Source of the DNA: Clostridium sp. K13 | GTDB taxonomy: Bacteria; Bacillota; Clostridia; Clostridiales; Clostridiaceae | Reading direction: 5' to 3' | Assembly (NCBI RefSeq): GCF_019734195.1 | Contig: NZ_JAASHM010000012.1 | Location: 26,602-90,601 of the forward strand | DNA: 64,000 nucleotides | Shown here: one piece after another, positions 19,522 through 27,588 of the stretch | Position numbering within the stretch: the first letter of the stretch is position 1 | Layout: each line of letters begins with the position of its first letter | Program-made: the position numbers and the translations under genes | Notes under the pieces: model-generated | Database searches by the model: none | Seen by the model: the letters and a program-made list of their open reading frames with translations, nothing else | What the model was told of the DNA's origin: nothing

Positions 19522-19574
19522 ATTTTATTTTTGTTTTAAAGTTAGTTTTATAAATGTTTATTAGTAACTATAGA

Positions 19575-19622
19575 AATCTGTTATACTAAATTGTTGGTAA
19601 CAACAATTTAGTATAACAGATT
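19575..19622. repeat. 22-bp perfect inverted repeat, copy 1 of a conserved palindrome
   Basis: The arms 19575-19596 and 19601-19622 are perfect complements around a GTAA loop. The 18-nt arm core TGTTATACTAAATTGTTG recurs exactly at 55680-55697 with loop CTAA. Both copies lie 3' of paralogous IS1595-like genes, here 165 bp past the stop of the 19787-20713 gene. No T-run follows on either strand, so it is not a typical terminator. Confidence 0.9.
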
Positions 19623-19703
19623 CTAATATAGCTTAGGGTAATATATTAGAATGGAAGGCTTAAAGAGAAAATGAGAATGTAAGAAATGATAAAAAAATTT
19701 GAG

Positions 19704-19769
19704 ATATAAATTTAGGTATAGCGAATAAGCTAGAATTAATATTAAAAAAACTAGCTTGTAAATTTATAT
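19704..19769 (-). other. Nested inverted repeats downstream of IS1595-like copy 1
   Basis: ATATAAATTT (19704-19713) pairs with AAATTTATAT (19760-19769), and inside them AAGCTAG (19727-19733) pairs with CTAGCTT (19751-19757). On the minus strand this folds in the 3' region of the 19787-20713 mRNA and could act as a weak terminator or 3'-end stabiliser. There is no clear T-tail. Confidence 0.4.
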
Positions 19770-19786
19770 TATAAAAAATAAACTTA

Positions 19787-20713
19787 TTATATAAGTATCG
19801 TTTTAAATTTTATGTTTTTCCAAGATATATAGGTAGTTAGATTTGGAGCTAAGTAATCTTTATTTTTTAATTTATTAATTAGATTATTTTCTTTATTAAG
19901 TTCAAAGTTATTTTTATATTCAAATAATCTCCAATATAAATAGTGATCTAAGTATTTACTTGCAACACCATGAAATTTTGAAAGCCAATTTACAGTATTA
20001 ATAGAATATTTTATATCAATATAATTTTTAGGAATTTTTGTTGCTTTAGCTTTATTTATTTCATTAAATGCTTGAGAAAATATTTTTAGACGTCCATCAA
20101 TTAATCCAACTACATATGAATGTTTATCTAAACGTGGAATAAGATTATCCCTAATTTCATAAAATCCAAAAAAGTTTCTTGCAGCAAAGATTGGAATTAT
20201 ATCAATAGAATCATTTACCGCATTGATAATTGTTATTTCATCTCTTTTATCATAAGGAATATCTCTAGAACCTTTAAAATTTTCTGTTATAATCATTTTA
20301 GTCAATTCAACATATGAAGTTATTTTTTCAATATAATGTTGGTTTTTAAAATCAAATAAGAATCTATGTCTCCAGAAAAAGGCTGTAACAATTGTAATAT
20401 TTAATTTATTTGCACATTCTCTTAATGTTAATCCTTTATTTAAAAGATCAAAGTATTTACTATAATTTTCTTTGAATTTTTTAGAATAGCGAAATTTATT
20501 ATAAATTTCTTTAGTAAAGGTTTTACCACACAAATCATTTTTACACTTGTATCTTTGAAGTTTTTTATACATACCATATTTGATAAAATCTTTATTATCA
20601 CAATATGGACATTTTTCTATTTTACAATTACTATTTTTAGAACTTTTACAACAAGAGTTAGCTATATTTTTATTAGAATTATAATTCATTAGAGTTTTAT
20701 AAAAATTAATCAC
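19787..20713 (-). CDS. IS1595-like, transposase-derived zinc-ribbon/HTH protein, copy 1
   Basis: An InsA-type zinc ribbon (CPYC...CKNDLCG, about 35-65) is followed by an HTH segment (LTLRECANKLNITIVTAFFWRHR) as in IS1595/ISXO2-family transposases, and a C-terminal WLSKFHGVASKYLDHYL motif matching the end of that family's core. Where IS1595 enzymes carry the first catalytic Asp (typically DETY), this protein has VELTKMIITENFKGSRD, so the DDE/DDN site looks incomplete; LIDGRLK may keep the second Asp. The GTG start follows GGTGA at 6 nt. The copy at 54543-55478 is closely similar along the whole length, roughly two-thirds identical by eye. No flanking terminal repeats or duplicated target are visible, so it looks domesticated rather than an active IS. 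See the palindrome at 19575. Confidence 0.8.
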   Translation of the reverse strand: MINFYKTLMNYNSNKNIANSCCKSSKNSNCKIEKCPYCDNKDFIKYGMYKKLQRYKCKNDLCGKTFTKEIYNKFRYSKKFKENYSKYFDLLNKGLTLRECANKLNITIVTAFFWRHRFLFDFKNQHYIEKITSYVELTKMIITENFKGSRDIPYDKRDEITIINAVNDSIDIIPIFAARNFFGFYEIRDNLIPRLDKHSYVVGLIDGRLKIFSQAFNEINKAKATKIPKNYIDIKYSINTVNWLSKFHGVASKYLDHYLYWRLFEYKNNFELNKENNLINKLKNKDYLAPNLTTYISWKNIKFKTILI

Positions 20714-20814
20714 ATTTCATCACCAATTGTAATTATGGTCATATTAATATAATTCTAAACTTAAAAAGTAGAGGCATAAATATTTATATTTATATTTATC
20801 ATAGATAAAAATAA

Positions 20815-20876
20815 AAAAAGAAATAATATATAACAGAAAAAACTTTAATAATTCTGTAAATATAATATTTCTTTTT
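20815..20876 (-). terminator. Terminator of the molybdate-type regulator
   Basis: A long A/T hairpin: AAAAAGAAATA pairs with TATTTCTTTTT, with an inner ACAGAA/TTCTGT stem. On the minus strand it ends in a T-rich run just past the regulator stop. Confidence 0.65.
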
Positions 20877-20892
20877 GATAAATTAAATTTCT

Positions 20893-21870
20893 TTAAGTGG
20901 TAGCCATGATTTTTCCAAGATCTTTTAAATCATAGCCTCCAATACCGTATAGTTCATTTTTGAATTTTTCAGAGGATAATATAGAAAGTATATTTTGATA
21001 AATAGGATTATTTAAATCACTTTTCTTTATAATTAAATCATATCTTTCAGTTTGAAGTGGAATAAAATCTATAGTTTCAACTTGCATAGAAGCTTTTTTA
21101 TTTCCCAGACCTACATTAGCATCACCACGTCCCACTGTACTTGCAACAGCTAAGTGAGAATTTTCTTCATTATAATAACCATTTATAGAGTTTGGATCAA
21201 TATTAAGCAATCTAAGTTTTTCATCTAATAGTACCCTTACCCCACTACCTTTTTCCCTGTTAATAAATTTTATATTCTTATTAGTTAAATCCTCAAATGA
21301 GTTTATATTTAAGGGATTACCTTTTGCAACATAAAATCCTTGTAATCTATATGCTAAATTTACAAGAATACAAGGAGTGCCTGGTAATAGTCTTTTAACA
21401 TAATCAAAATTATAGCTATCATTATCACCATCCCAAAGATGACAGGAGGCTATAGAAACTTTATTATTATATAAATCATATAAACCGTTATAACTTCCCT
21501 TGTAAGAACGAAGGATAGTGTAGTCAGGTAAAATTTCTTCTATGTATCTTGCTAAAACATCTAATAAAATATCTTGACCAGAAATAATTATTTCAGAATT
21601 AGTTGGATTATTTAGTGAGATATTATTAGTAGTAATATTTGAAATATTATTATTTAATGAATTATTAATTATATTACGATTAATAGATGGTTTAGAGTTA
21701 GATTTTTGATTATTAATATATTCTTCAACATCATGCATATCTATCCTAATTTTTTTACCAATTTTATAACTAGGTAATTCACCACGTTTAATAAGTTCGT
21801 AGACTGTATTTTTAGTTATTTTAAGTAACTCTGAAACTTCTAATGGAGTTAAAGAAGATTTTAAGTTCAT
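20893..21870 (-). CDS. HTH regulator with periplasmic-binding-like domain, probable molybdate/tungstate regulator
   Basis: An excisionase-type helix-turn-helix (HTH_17: LTPLEVSELLKITKNTVYEL, GELPSYKIGKKIRI, about residues 7-55) is joined by an Asn/Ser-rich linker (about 58-95) to a substrate-binding domain of the PBP_like type (PF12727, about 95-320) with motifs SIASCHLWDGD, EKGSGVRVLLDE and VGRGDANVGLG. Such proteins are one-component regulators related to ModE-type systems. It is transcribed away from modA, and the 160-bp shared region carries repeated sites. AGGAGGGAT lies before its ATG on the minus strand. The long Asn-rich linker is unusual but fits a flexible tether. Ligand identity is inferred from context. 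Confidence 0.82.
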   Translation of the reverse strand: MNLKSSLTPLEVSELLKITKNTVYELIKRGELPSYKIGKKIRIDMHDVEEYINNQKSNSKPSINRNIINNSLNNNISNITTNNISLNNPTNSEIIISGQDILLDVLARYIEEILPDYTILRSYKGSYNGLYDLYNNKVSIASCHLWDGDNDSYNFDYVKRLLPGTPCILVNLAYRLQGFYVAKGNPLNINSFEDLTNKNIKFINREKGSGVRVLLDEKLRLLNIDPNSINGYYNEENSHLAVASTVGRGDANVGLGNKKASMQVETIDFIPLQTERYDLIIKKSDLNNPIYQNILSILSSEKFKNELYGIGGYDLKDLGKIMATT

Positions 21871-21990
21871 AGTATCCCTCCTTAATATTAAGATAATTTT
21901 AACATTAAAAGAAAAGTAATTCTATATTTGAATTAAATAGATTGATATAAAAGGTATATTATGATAATATTTTATTGTATCAAACATAAC

Positions 21991-22025
21991 AAAACGTGAT
22001 AAAAAATAATAAAACATGATTAAAA
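21991..22025. promoter_or_regulatory. Direct repeats in the regulator-modA intergenic region, candidate operator
   Basis: AAAACGTGATAAAA (21991) and AAAACATGATTAAAA (22011) are repeated with a 20-bp period, two helical turns. A partly inverted TATCAAAC lies just upstream at 21979. The site is between the divergent regulator and modA and overlaps the modA leader. Binding by the adjacent HTH protein is inferred. Confidence 0.4.
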
Positions 22026-22047
22026 TAGAATGGTGGGAGAGTGTAAA

Positions 22048-22845
22048 ATGTTAAAAAAGACAAAATGGATATCGATGTTATTATGTTGTAGCTTATTAAT
22101 GGTTGGATGTACTACAAAAAGTAATGATGATGTCACAAATGAAAAGAAGGAACCAGTAGAATTAAGTATTTCAGCGGCAGCAAGTTTAAAAGAAGTAATG
22201 GCTGACTTAGAAACAGAATATAAAAAGAGTAATGAAAATGTTACTTTAGTTGTAAATTATGGTTCATCAGGATCTCTTCAACAACAAATAGAGCAAGGAG
22301 CACCTTGTGATTTATTCATTTCAGCAGGACAAAAGCAAATGAAAGCTTTAAAAGATGGTGGATTATTATTAGATGATACAACTAAAGATTTAGTAGAAAA
22401 TTCTTTAGTACTTGTAGCAGCTAATGGAGTTGAAATTAACAGCTTTGATGATTTAAAGAGTGATAAAGTTACTCATATAGCTGTTGGAGAACCAGAAAGT
22501 GTACCAGCAGGTAAGTATGCAGATGAAGTTTTAACAAATACAGGAATAAAAGATAGTATTTCAGATAAATTAGTTTTTGCAAAAGATGTTAAAGAAGTTT
22601 TAGCATGGGTTGCATCTGGTAATGCAGATGTAGGATTTGTATACTTAAGTGATGCATTAAGCAGTGATAGTGTATCTATCGTAGAAAATGTTGATGAAGT
22701 TAATGATCATTCACCAATTACTTATCCAGTATCAGTAATAAAGGCTTCAAATAATATTGATGAAGCAAAGAAATTTGAAGATTTCTTATTTACTGATGAA
22801 GCACAAAAAATATTTGAAAAGTACGGATATAAAGTGAATTCTTAG
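22048..22845 (+). CDS. modA: Molybdate ABC transporter substrate-binding lipoprotein ModA
   Basis: A lipoprotein signal ends in LLMVGC (Cys21). The mature part has ModA-family motifs: LSISAAASLKEVM, NYGSSGSLQQQIEQGAPCDLFISAG, AVGEPESVPAGKYADEVL and ITYPVSVIKAS. It binds molybdate or tungstate outside the cell and passes it to ModB. I chose ATG 22048 because GGTGGGAGA lies 7 nt upstream; the in-frame ATG at 22030 would overlap that site and put extra residues before the signal. It is first in modA-modB-modC. The 139-bp gap to modB holds conserved-looking hairpins. Confidence 0.95.
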   Translation: MLKKTKWISMLLCCSLLMVGCTTKSNDDVTNEKKEPVELSISAAASLKEVMADLETEYKKSNENVTLVVNYGSSGSLQQQIEQGAPCDLFISAGQKQMKALKDGGLLLDDTTKDLVENSLVLVAANGVEINSFDDLKSDKVTHIAVGEPESVPAGKYADEVLTNTGIKDSISDKLVFAKDVKEVLAWVASGNADVGFVYLSDALSSDSVSIVENVDEVNDHSPITYPVSVIKASNNIDEAKKFEDFLFTDEAQKIFEKYGYKVNS

Positions 22846-22846
22846 T

Positions 22847-22874
22847 TTCAGTTGGAGTATAAACTCCAATTGAA
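22847..22874 (+). other. Hairpin after modA
   Basis: A 12-bp stem (TTCAGTTGGAGT with ACTCCAATTGAA, one G-U pair) closes an ATAA loop immediately after the modA stop. There is no T-run, so it is more likely an mRNA 3' stabiliser or processing signal than a terminator. It would allow modA to be expressed above modB and modC. Confidence 0.55.
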
Positions 22875-22885
22875 GATTAGAATTT

Positions 22886-22947
22886 CTTATCTAGGAGTGT
22901 GAGGTTGTTAACTCTATAGAGTTAATAACTACTAGCTATCAGATAAG
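22886..22947 (+). ncRNA. Structured element in the modA-modB gap, candidate cis-regulatory RNA
   Basis: An outer stem CTTATCT/AGATAAG (22886-22892 with 22941-22947) encloses AGT/ACT and an 11-bp stem GTTGTTAACTC/GAGTTAATAAC with a TATA loop (22904-22929). It sits 38 bp before modB. It could be a relative of Moco/Tuco-type elements or simply an intercistronic RNase barrier; I cannot match it to a riboswitch consensus. Confidence 0.35.
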
Positions 22948-22984
22948 TCTGTAGAGTAATAAAAAGAAGGTAAGGTTATAAGTT

Positions 22985-23662
22985 ATGGATTTTTCACCTT
23001 TATGGATATCGCTTAAAACAGCATTTCTTGCAACCATTATAACTTCAATAATAGGGATTTTTATATCTTATAAAATGGATAATTATAAAGGAAGAGGTAG
23101 AGGATTCATTGATGGAATCTTTACTCTTCCTCTAATATTACCTCCTACTGTTATTGGGTTTTTCTTATTACTACTTTGTGGTAAGAATGGATTTGTAGGA
23201 AAGATTTTCATGAGTTTCAATAAAAATATTATATTTAGCTGGAGTGCAACAGTTATAGCAGCAACTGTAGTTGCATTTCCAATGATGTATAGAACATGTC
23301 GTTCTGCATTTGAGCAAATAGATAAAAATATGATTTCTGCTGCAAGAACACTAGGATTAAGTGAAACTAAGATATTTTTTAAAATTGCAATTCCACTTGC
23401 ATGGCCAGGTATAATTGGAGGATTAGTACTAAGCTTTGCAAGAGCATTAGGAGAATTTGGGGCAACATTAATGATAGCAGGAAATATACCTGGAAGAACT
23501 CAAACTATGCCAGTTGCAATATTCTTTGCTGTTGAAGGTGGGGATATGAATAAGGCTATGCTTTGGGTTTTAATTATAGTAGCAATTTCATTTATAATGA
23601 TATTTTTATTAAATTACTGGTGTGACACTCAACAAAAGTTAATAGGTAATAGGGGGAGATAA
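22985..23662 (+). CDS. modB: Molybdate ABC transporter permease ModB
   Basis: A 225-aa permease with about five or six hydrophobic helices and the binding-protein-dependent permease EAA loop, seen here as AARTLGLSETKIFFKIAIPLAWPGI (about 119-143), plus RALGEFGATLMIAGNIPGRT, which is characteristic of ModB/CysT-type proteins. It forms the membrane channel with ModC and receives substrate from ModA. GAAGGTAAGG precedes the ATG. The stop codon is two bases from the modC start, which suggests translational coupling. Confidence 0.95.
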   Translation: MDFSPLWISLKTAFLATIITSIIGIFISYKMDNYKGRGRGFIDGIFTLPLILPPTVIGFFLLLLCGKNGFVGKIFMSFNKNIIFSWSATVIAATVVAFPMMYRTCRSAFEQIDKNMISAARTLGLSETKIFFKIAIPLAWPGIIGGLVLSFARALGEFGATLMIAGNIPGRTQTMPVAIFFAVEGGDMNKAMLWVLIIVAISFIMIFLLNYWCDTQQKLIGNRGR

Positions 23663-23664
23663 AA

Positions 23665-24717
23665 TTGAGTTTATTTATAGATATTAAAAAAGGGTTATCT
23701 TCCTTTAATTTAGATGTTTCAATGAAAAGTAAAGGTGGTATTATAGGATTTTTAGGGGCATCAGGTTCAGGTAAAAGTATGACACTTAAATGCATTGCAG
23801 GGCTTGAAAAAGCTGATAAAGGTAAAATAATAATAAATGATAAAGTTCTTTTTGATTCAGAAAATAAAATAAATATAAAGACTAAAGATAGAAAAGTAGG
23901 ATTTTTATTTCAAAATTATGCTTTATTTCCTCATATGACTATAAAAAATAATATTGAAATAGGACTAGATAAAACAAGTAAGGACGAGAAAAATAAGTTA
24001 TCAGCTAATTATATTAAAAAATTTGGATTAGAAGGGTTAGAAAATAGATATCCTTGGCAGCTTTCAGGTGGTCAACAGCAAAGAGTAGCTCTGGCAAGAG
24101 CTTTAATAACATCGCCAGATATATTACTTCTTGATGAACCATTTTCAGCATTAGATAATCATTTAAGGGCTAATATGGAAAGAGAACTTGTAGAAATATT
24201 AAAAGATTATGATGGAACAGTAGTGTTTGTAACTCATGATATAGCAGAAGCTTATAGAGTTTGTGATAAAATAATAGTTTTTGATAGTGGAAAAGCAAGT
24301 GAAATCAGAGAAAAGAGTATTTTGTTTGAAAAACCATTAAGTTTGGCAGAAGCTAAAATTACTGGATGTAAAAATATATCAAAGGCTAAAAGATTAAATA
24401 GTGATTACATATTAGCTGAAGAATGGAATTTAAAATTAAAAGTTTTAGATGATAGTGTAGATATTAGATATATTGCTATAAGGTCTCATAACATTAAATT
24501 GTTTAATGATAAAGAAAATGAAAGCGTGAACGTCTTTAATATGATTATTGAAAATATAGTTGAAAATCCTTTTGATTATACTTTATATATAAAAGAAGTT
24601 AATTCTTCTAATGTTAATTTAATTAATTTTACTATTTCAAAAGAAAAAATGAAGTTTAAAATTAATGATATAATAAAAGTAAGTTTCCAGGAAAAATATA
24701 TGTTTACTTTTAAGTAA
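23665..24717 (+). CDS. modC: Molybdate ABC transporter ATP-binding protein ModC
   Basis: The ABC ATPase domain covers about 1-230: Walker A GASGSGKSM, Q-loop LFQNYALFPHMT, signature LSGGQQQRVALARA, Walker B ILLLDEPFSALD and H-loop VTHD. The C-terminal 120 residues are a TOBE/MopI-like regulatory region (YIAIRSHNIKLF is the usual beginning of that part). The TTG start is supported by GGGGGAG at 7 nt and by the 2-nt gap after modB. At 350 aa it is a normal ModC length. Confidence 0.93.
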   Translation: MSLFIDIKKGLSSFNLDVSMKSKGGIIGFLGASGSGKSMTLKCIAGLEKADKGKIIINDKVLFDSENKINIKTKDRKVGFLFQNYALFPHMTIKNNIEIGLDKTSKDEKNKLSANYIKKFGLEGLENRYPWQLSGGQQQRVALARALITSPDILLLDEPFSALDNHLRANMERELVEILKDYDGTVVFVTHDIAEAYRVCDKIIVFDSGKASEIREKSILFEKPLSLAEAKITGCKNISKAKRLNSDYILAEEWNLKLKVLDDSVDIRYIAIRSHNIKLFNDKENESVNVFNMIIENIVENPFDYTLYIKEVNSSNVNLINFTISKEKMKFKINDIIKVSFQEKYMFTFK

Positions 24718-24745
24718 AATTATTAAATGAAAAGTTTTAAAATAG

Positions 24746-24777
24746 CTTAGGTATATTATATATATCTAAGTTTTTTT
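24746..24777 (+). terminator. Terminator of modABC
   Basis: CTTAGGTATAT pairs with ATATATCTAAG, followed by seven T residues, 29 bp after the modC stop. Confidence 0.88.
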
Positions 24778-24870
24778 AAAATGAAAAGTTCATAGTAGAT
24801 TTTTAATTAGACTTAGAGTTTGTATGTTATAATAAAAAATGTGAGAAGAGTAGAGGGTTGAGGTGATAAA

Positions 24871-25485
24871 ATGTATAAGAATATTATTTTTGATTTAGGA
24901 AATGTAGTTTTAGATTATAATCCTATAGCATATTTAAAGGATAAATTAAATGATGAAAAATCCGAGAAAATTGCTTTAGAAAATATTTTTAAAAGTGAAG
25001 AATGGCCAATGTTAGATAGGGGTGTTATAACAGAAGAAGAGGCAATAGAACGAATAGTTAATAGAGATATAAATAATAAAGAGATTATTGAAATAGCATT
25101 TAAGGATTGGTATGTTATGTTAAATCCATTAAAGGATACAGTGGATCTTATAAATGAGCTTAAGAGTAATGGATATAAATTATATTATCTATCTAACTTC
25201 CATTCAAGGGCTTTTGAATATGTTACAAAAAATAATGAAGTTTTTAAAGCGTTTAATGGAGGTGTTGTTTCATTTAGGGAGAAACTACTAAAGCCAGAAA
25301 GAGATATTTATATAAAAATTTTAAATGATTATGATTTAAAAGCAGAAGAATGTATTTTTATTGATGACGTTCTTGAAAATGTTCAGGGTGCAAATAAAGA
25401 AGGTATTAAGGGAATTCACTTTAAGAACATTAAAGAGTTAAGAGAAGAATTAAATACATGTGGTGTTTTAAATACAGAAGAGTAA
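24871..25485 (+). CDS. HAD-superfamily phosphatase (YihX-like)
   Basis: Motif I is FDLGNVVLDYN, the variant of YihX/glucose-1-phosphatase-like HAD-IA enzymes in which DLG replaces the usual DxD. Motif II is YLSNF, motif III is the Lys in LLKPERDIY, and motif IV is CIFIDDVLENVQGA. The 204-aa length fits a HAD with an alpha-helical C1 cap. It would hydrolyse a small phosphate ester; the substrate is unknown, though sugar phosphates are common in this subgroup. GAGGTGA precedes the ATG. It begins a likely operon with cutC (13-bp gap) and the hydrolase gene. Confidence 0.88.
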   Translation: MYKNIIFDLGNVVLDYNPIAYLKDKLNDEKSEKIALENIFKSEEWPMLDRGVITEEEAIERIVNRDINNKEIIEIAFKDWYVMLNPLKDTVDLINELKSNGYKLYYLSNFHSRAFEYVTKNNEVFKAFNGGVVSFREKLLKPERDIYIKILNDYDLKAEECIFIDDVLENVQGANKEGIKGIHFKNIKELREELNTCGVLNTEE

Positions 25486-25498
25486 TGGAGGAAAAACT

Positions 25499-26125
25499 AT
25501 GAGCATTTTATTAGAAGCTTGTGTTGGTTGTTATGAAGAGGCTAAAAGAGCAGAAATACAAGGAGCAGATAGAATAGAGTTATGTGATAACTTAGGAGAA
25601 GGTGGGACAACTCCTTCTTATGGAACTATACATTTAGCAAAGAAAAATATTAATATCCCTATTGCAGTAATAATAAGACCTAGAGGTGGGGATTTTGTTT
25701 ATTCAAATGATGAGTTTGAAATAATGAAAAAAGATATAAAGCTTTGTAAAGAAATAGGTGTTGAAACCGTTGTATTTGGTATATTAAATAAGGACAATAC
25801 TATTGATATTGAAAGAACAAGAGAATTAGTAGAGTTATCAAATGGATTAAAGATTACCTTCCATATGGCTTTTGATGAAATAGATGATAAGATGGAAGCT
25901 TTAGAGCAACTTATTTCAATGGGTATTAATAGAGTACTGACTAAAGGTTCTAAAACATGTGCTGAAGATGGGAAGAATGTATTAAAAGAGCTTGTAGAAA
26001 AAAGTTCAGAAAGAATAACAATTTTAGTTGGTGGTGGAGTTACTTATAAAAATTATAAAGAACTTGCTAAAGATATAAAATGTGTTGAAATGCATGGAAG
26101 TAAAATTGTTGGAAGTTTAAAGTAA
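25499..26125 (+). CDS. cutC: CutC family protein
   Basis: The TIM-barrel CutC motifs are clear: LLEACVGCYEEA, GADRIELCDNLGEGGTTPS, VIIRPRGGDFVYS, FHMAFDE and RVLTKGS. The 208-aa protein is slightly shorter than the E. coli enzyme. CutC was named for copper homeostasis, but a direct copper role is doubtful and its true activity is unclear. GGAGG precedes the ATG closely. It is probably co-transcribed with the upstream HAD gene. Confidence 0.93.
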   Translation: MSILLEACVGCYEEAKRAEIQGADRIELCDNLGEGGTTPSYGTIHLAKKNINIPIAVIIRPRGGDFVYSNDEFEIMKKDIKLCKEIGVETVVFGILNKDNTIDIERTRELVELSNGLKITFHMAFDEIDDKMEALEQLISMGINRVLTKGSKTCAEDGKNVLKELVEKSSERITILVGGGVTYKNYKELAKDIKCVEMHGSKIVGSLK

Positions 26126-26164
26126 ATTAAACTCTTCCCATGTGGAAACCTAAAGGAGGTATTT

Positions 26165-26929
26165 ATGGCATATTATTTTTCTAAGGATGGTTCAAAAATT
26201 TCATATAAAGTTTTTGGAAAAGGTCCAGCACTTTTATTAGTTCATGGAATGGGAAATCGTAAGGAACTCTGGGAAGAAACTGGATGGATAGACTTATTGA
26301 AAGATTTTTTTACAGTTATAACTATTGATATTAGGGGAAATGGGCAAAGTGATAAATCATATGAAGTTGACTTTTATGATTATAGTAAAATATTAGAGGA
26401 TATAGATACTTTAATTACAAAGTTAGGATTCACAGAATTTAATTGCTTTGGACATTCTTATGGAGCTACTATTGGTTTGCAGCTTTGTAAGTACAATAAG
26501 AAGTTAAATAAATGTATTTGTGCAGGAACAACCTTTGGAGATAAATTTTTCAAGGAAGTAATTCCTATGTGGATAAAAAAATATGAAAAGTATGAATATA
26601 TGAAAAAAAATAATAAATTTGATACTAAAGAATTATCAAAAGAAGATATTGATTGGATTAAAAATACAGATTTAAATCTTAATATATCTCAAATGAAGGC
26701 TTGGATAAATTGGGATGGCATTAATCCAAGTGATATAAATTGTAAACTTACGATTTATTCAGGTAGTAACGATAATCCTATTGTTTTAGAAAATATCAAA
26801 GAAAATATAGATAGTATTAAAACGTATGGTGTTAAATATAAAATATTTGACAATTTAAATCATTTAGAATTAGTTAGTAAAATAGATATTGTTTCACCAT
26901 TTGTTTTAGATTTTTTAGTTAATAATTAA
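26165..26929 (+). CDS. Alpha/beta-fold hydrolase
   Basis: A typical alpha/beta hydrolase: oxyanion-hole segment LLLVHGMGNRKELW (about 24-38), DIRGNGQSDKS, nucleophile elbow GHSYGA (Ser about 97), and a C-terminal catalytic His in NHLEL. An acidic residue near SGSNDNPI would normally complete the triad. The substrate is not deducible. AAAGGAGG lies 5-6 nt before the ATG. It shares a bidirectional terminator with the convergent GNAT gene. Confidence 0.9.
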   Translation: MAYYFSKDGSKISYKVFGKGPALLLVHGMGNRKELWEETGWIDLLKDFFTVITIDIRGNGQSDKSYEVDFYDYSKILEDIDTLITKLGFTEFNCFGHSYGATIGLQLCKYNKKLNKCICAGTTFGDKFFKEVIPMWIKKYEKYEYMKKNNKFDTKELSKEDIDWIKNTDLNLNISQMKAWINWDGINPSDINCKLTIYSGSNDNPIVLENIKENIDSIKTYGVKYKIFDNLNHLELVSKIDIVSPFVLDFLVNN

Positions 26930-26930
26930 T

Positions 26931-26962
26931 AAAAAGCCTCAGTGATAAAGCTGGGGCTTTTT
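26931..26962. terminator. Bidirectional terminator between the hydrolase and GNAT genes
   Basis: AAAAAGCCTCAG pairs with CTGGGGCTTTTT (one wobble), with A-run and T-run flanks on both sides. It serves both convergent genes. Confidence 0.88.
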
Positions 26963-26979
26963 AGATATTTAGATTAATT

Positions 26980-27405
26980 TTATAATGCTTTTTTAAAGAA
27001 TATCTCTCCAACACCATCATCATTAATTCCACATAGCATTCCACATTCAACAAATCCCATTTTTAAATGCCATTTTTGAGGTCTTAGTGCATCAGTCATT
27101 GTTGAACTTAGAAGAGTATCTTGTCCATTGTTTCTTAAGTATTCTTCTAAGAACGTTAACATAGATTTTCCTACTCCAGAAGCTCTAAAGTCATTTTTAA
27201 TAACTATATAGCTTATAAATGGAAGATGAGTCCATATGTACTCAATTTTTAAACAACCAATAACTTCATTATTACTTTCAGCAACAATAACTTCCTTCAT
27301 AGAAATTTTATTTTTGATTGTATCGATGTTTTTATGTAAGTCTAACTCAACACAACTGTCTAAATCGTTAATTTCTGCAAATCTAATTTTTAAATCCATA
27401 TTCAA
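26980..27405 (-). CDS. GNAT family N-acetyltransferase
   Basis: A 141-aa protein with GNAT topology: N-terminal IRFAEINDLDSCVEL, the beta4 strand ISYIVIKNDFRASGVGKSML containing the acetyl-CoA pyrophosphate loop (R-A-S-G-V-G-K), and a C-terminal RPQKWHLKMGFVECG motif. The acceptor is unknown. It is monocistronic and convergent with the hydrolase gene. On the minus strand the ATG is preceded by AGGGATTGAAT, a moderate ribosome binding site. Confidence 0.87.
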   Translation of the reverse strand: MNMDLKIRFAEINDLDSCVELDLHKNIDTIKNKISMKEVIVAESNNEVIGCLKIEYIWTHLPFISYIVIKNDFRASGVGKSMLTFLEEYLRNNGQDTLLSSTMTDALRPQKWHLKMGFVECGMLCGINDDGVGEIFFKKAL

Positions 27406-27494
27406 TCCCTGCCTTAAATTATAACATTTACCACTAAATAATTATAAAATATATCTATAGAATTTAAAAGCTAAATAAAAAAATTAATATAAAA

Positions 27495-27522
27495 GTTACA
27501 TCATAATTTATATTAATGTAAC
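27495..27522. promoter_or_regulatory. Inverted repeat upstream of the yjjI promoter
   Basis: GTTACAT and ATGTAAC are perfect complements separated by 14 bp. They end two bases before the -35 element, the usual place for an activator site. The regulator is unknown. The sequence differs from the Rex consensus TTGTTAA-N4-TTAACAA. Confidence 0.45.
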
Positions 27523-27524
27523 AA

Positions 27525-27553
27525 TGGAACATAAGTATTTATTATGATATACT
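27525..27553 (+). promoter_or_regulatory. Promoter of yjjI-yjjW
   Basis: TGGAAC and TATACT are 17 bp apart with an extended -10 TGA directly upstream of TATACT. This is 36 bp before the yjjI start. Confidence 0.55.
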
Positions 27554-27588
27554 CTAAGCGTACAAAAGATAACTTATGAGGTGATACT

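Noticed and set aside
19575..19622. Palindrome as an ordinary terminator of the GH10-like gene
   Set aside because: No T-run follows on either strand and the sequence is conserved exactly at a second locus beyond another gene's terminator.
19787..20713. Complete, active insertion sequence
   Set aside because: No terminal inverted repeats or target duplication are visible around either paralog, and the first catalytic Asp position is not Asp.
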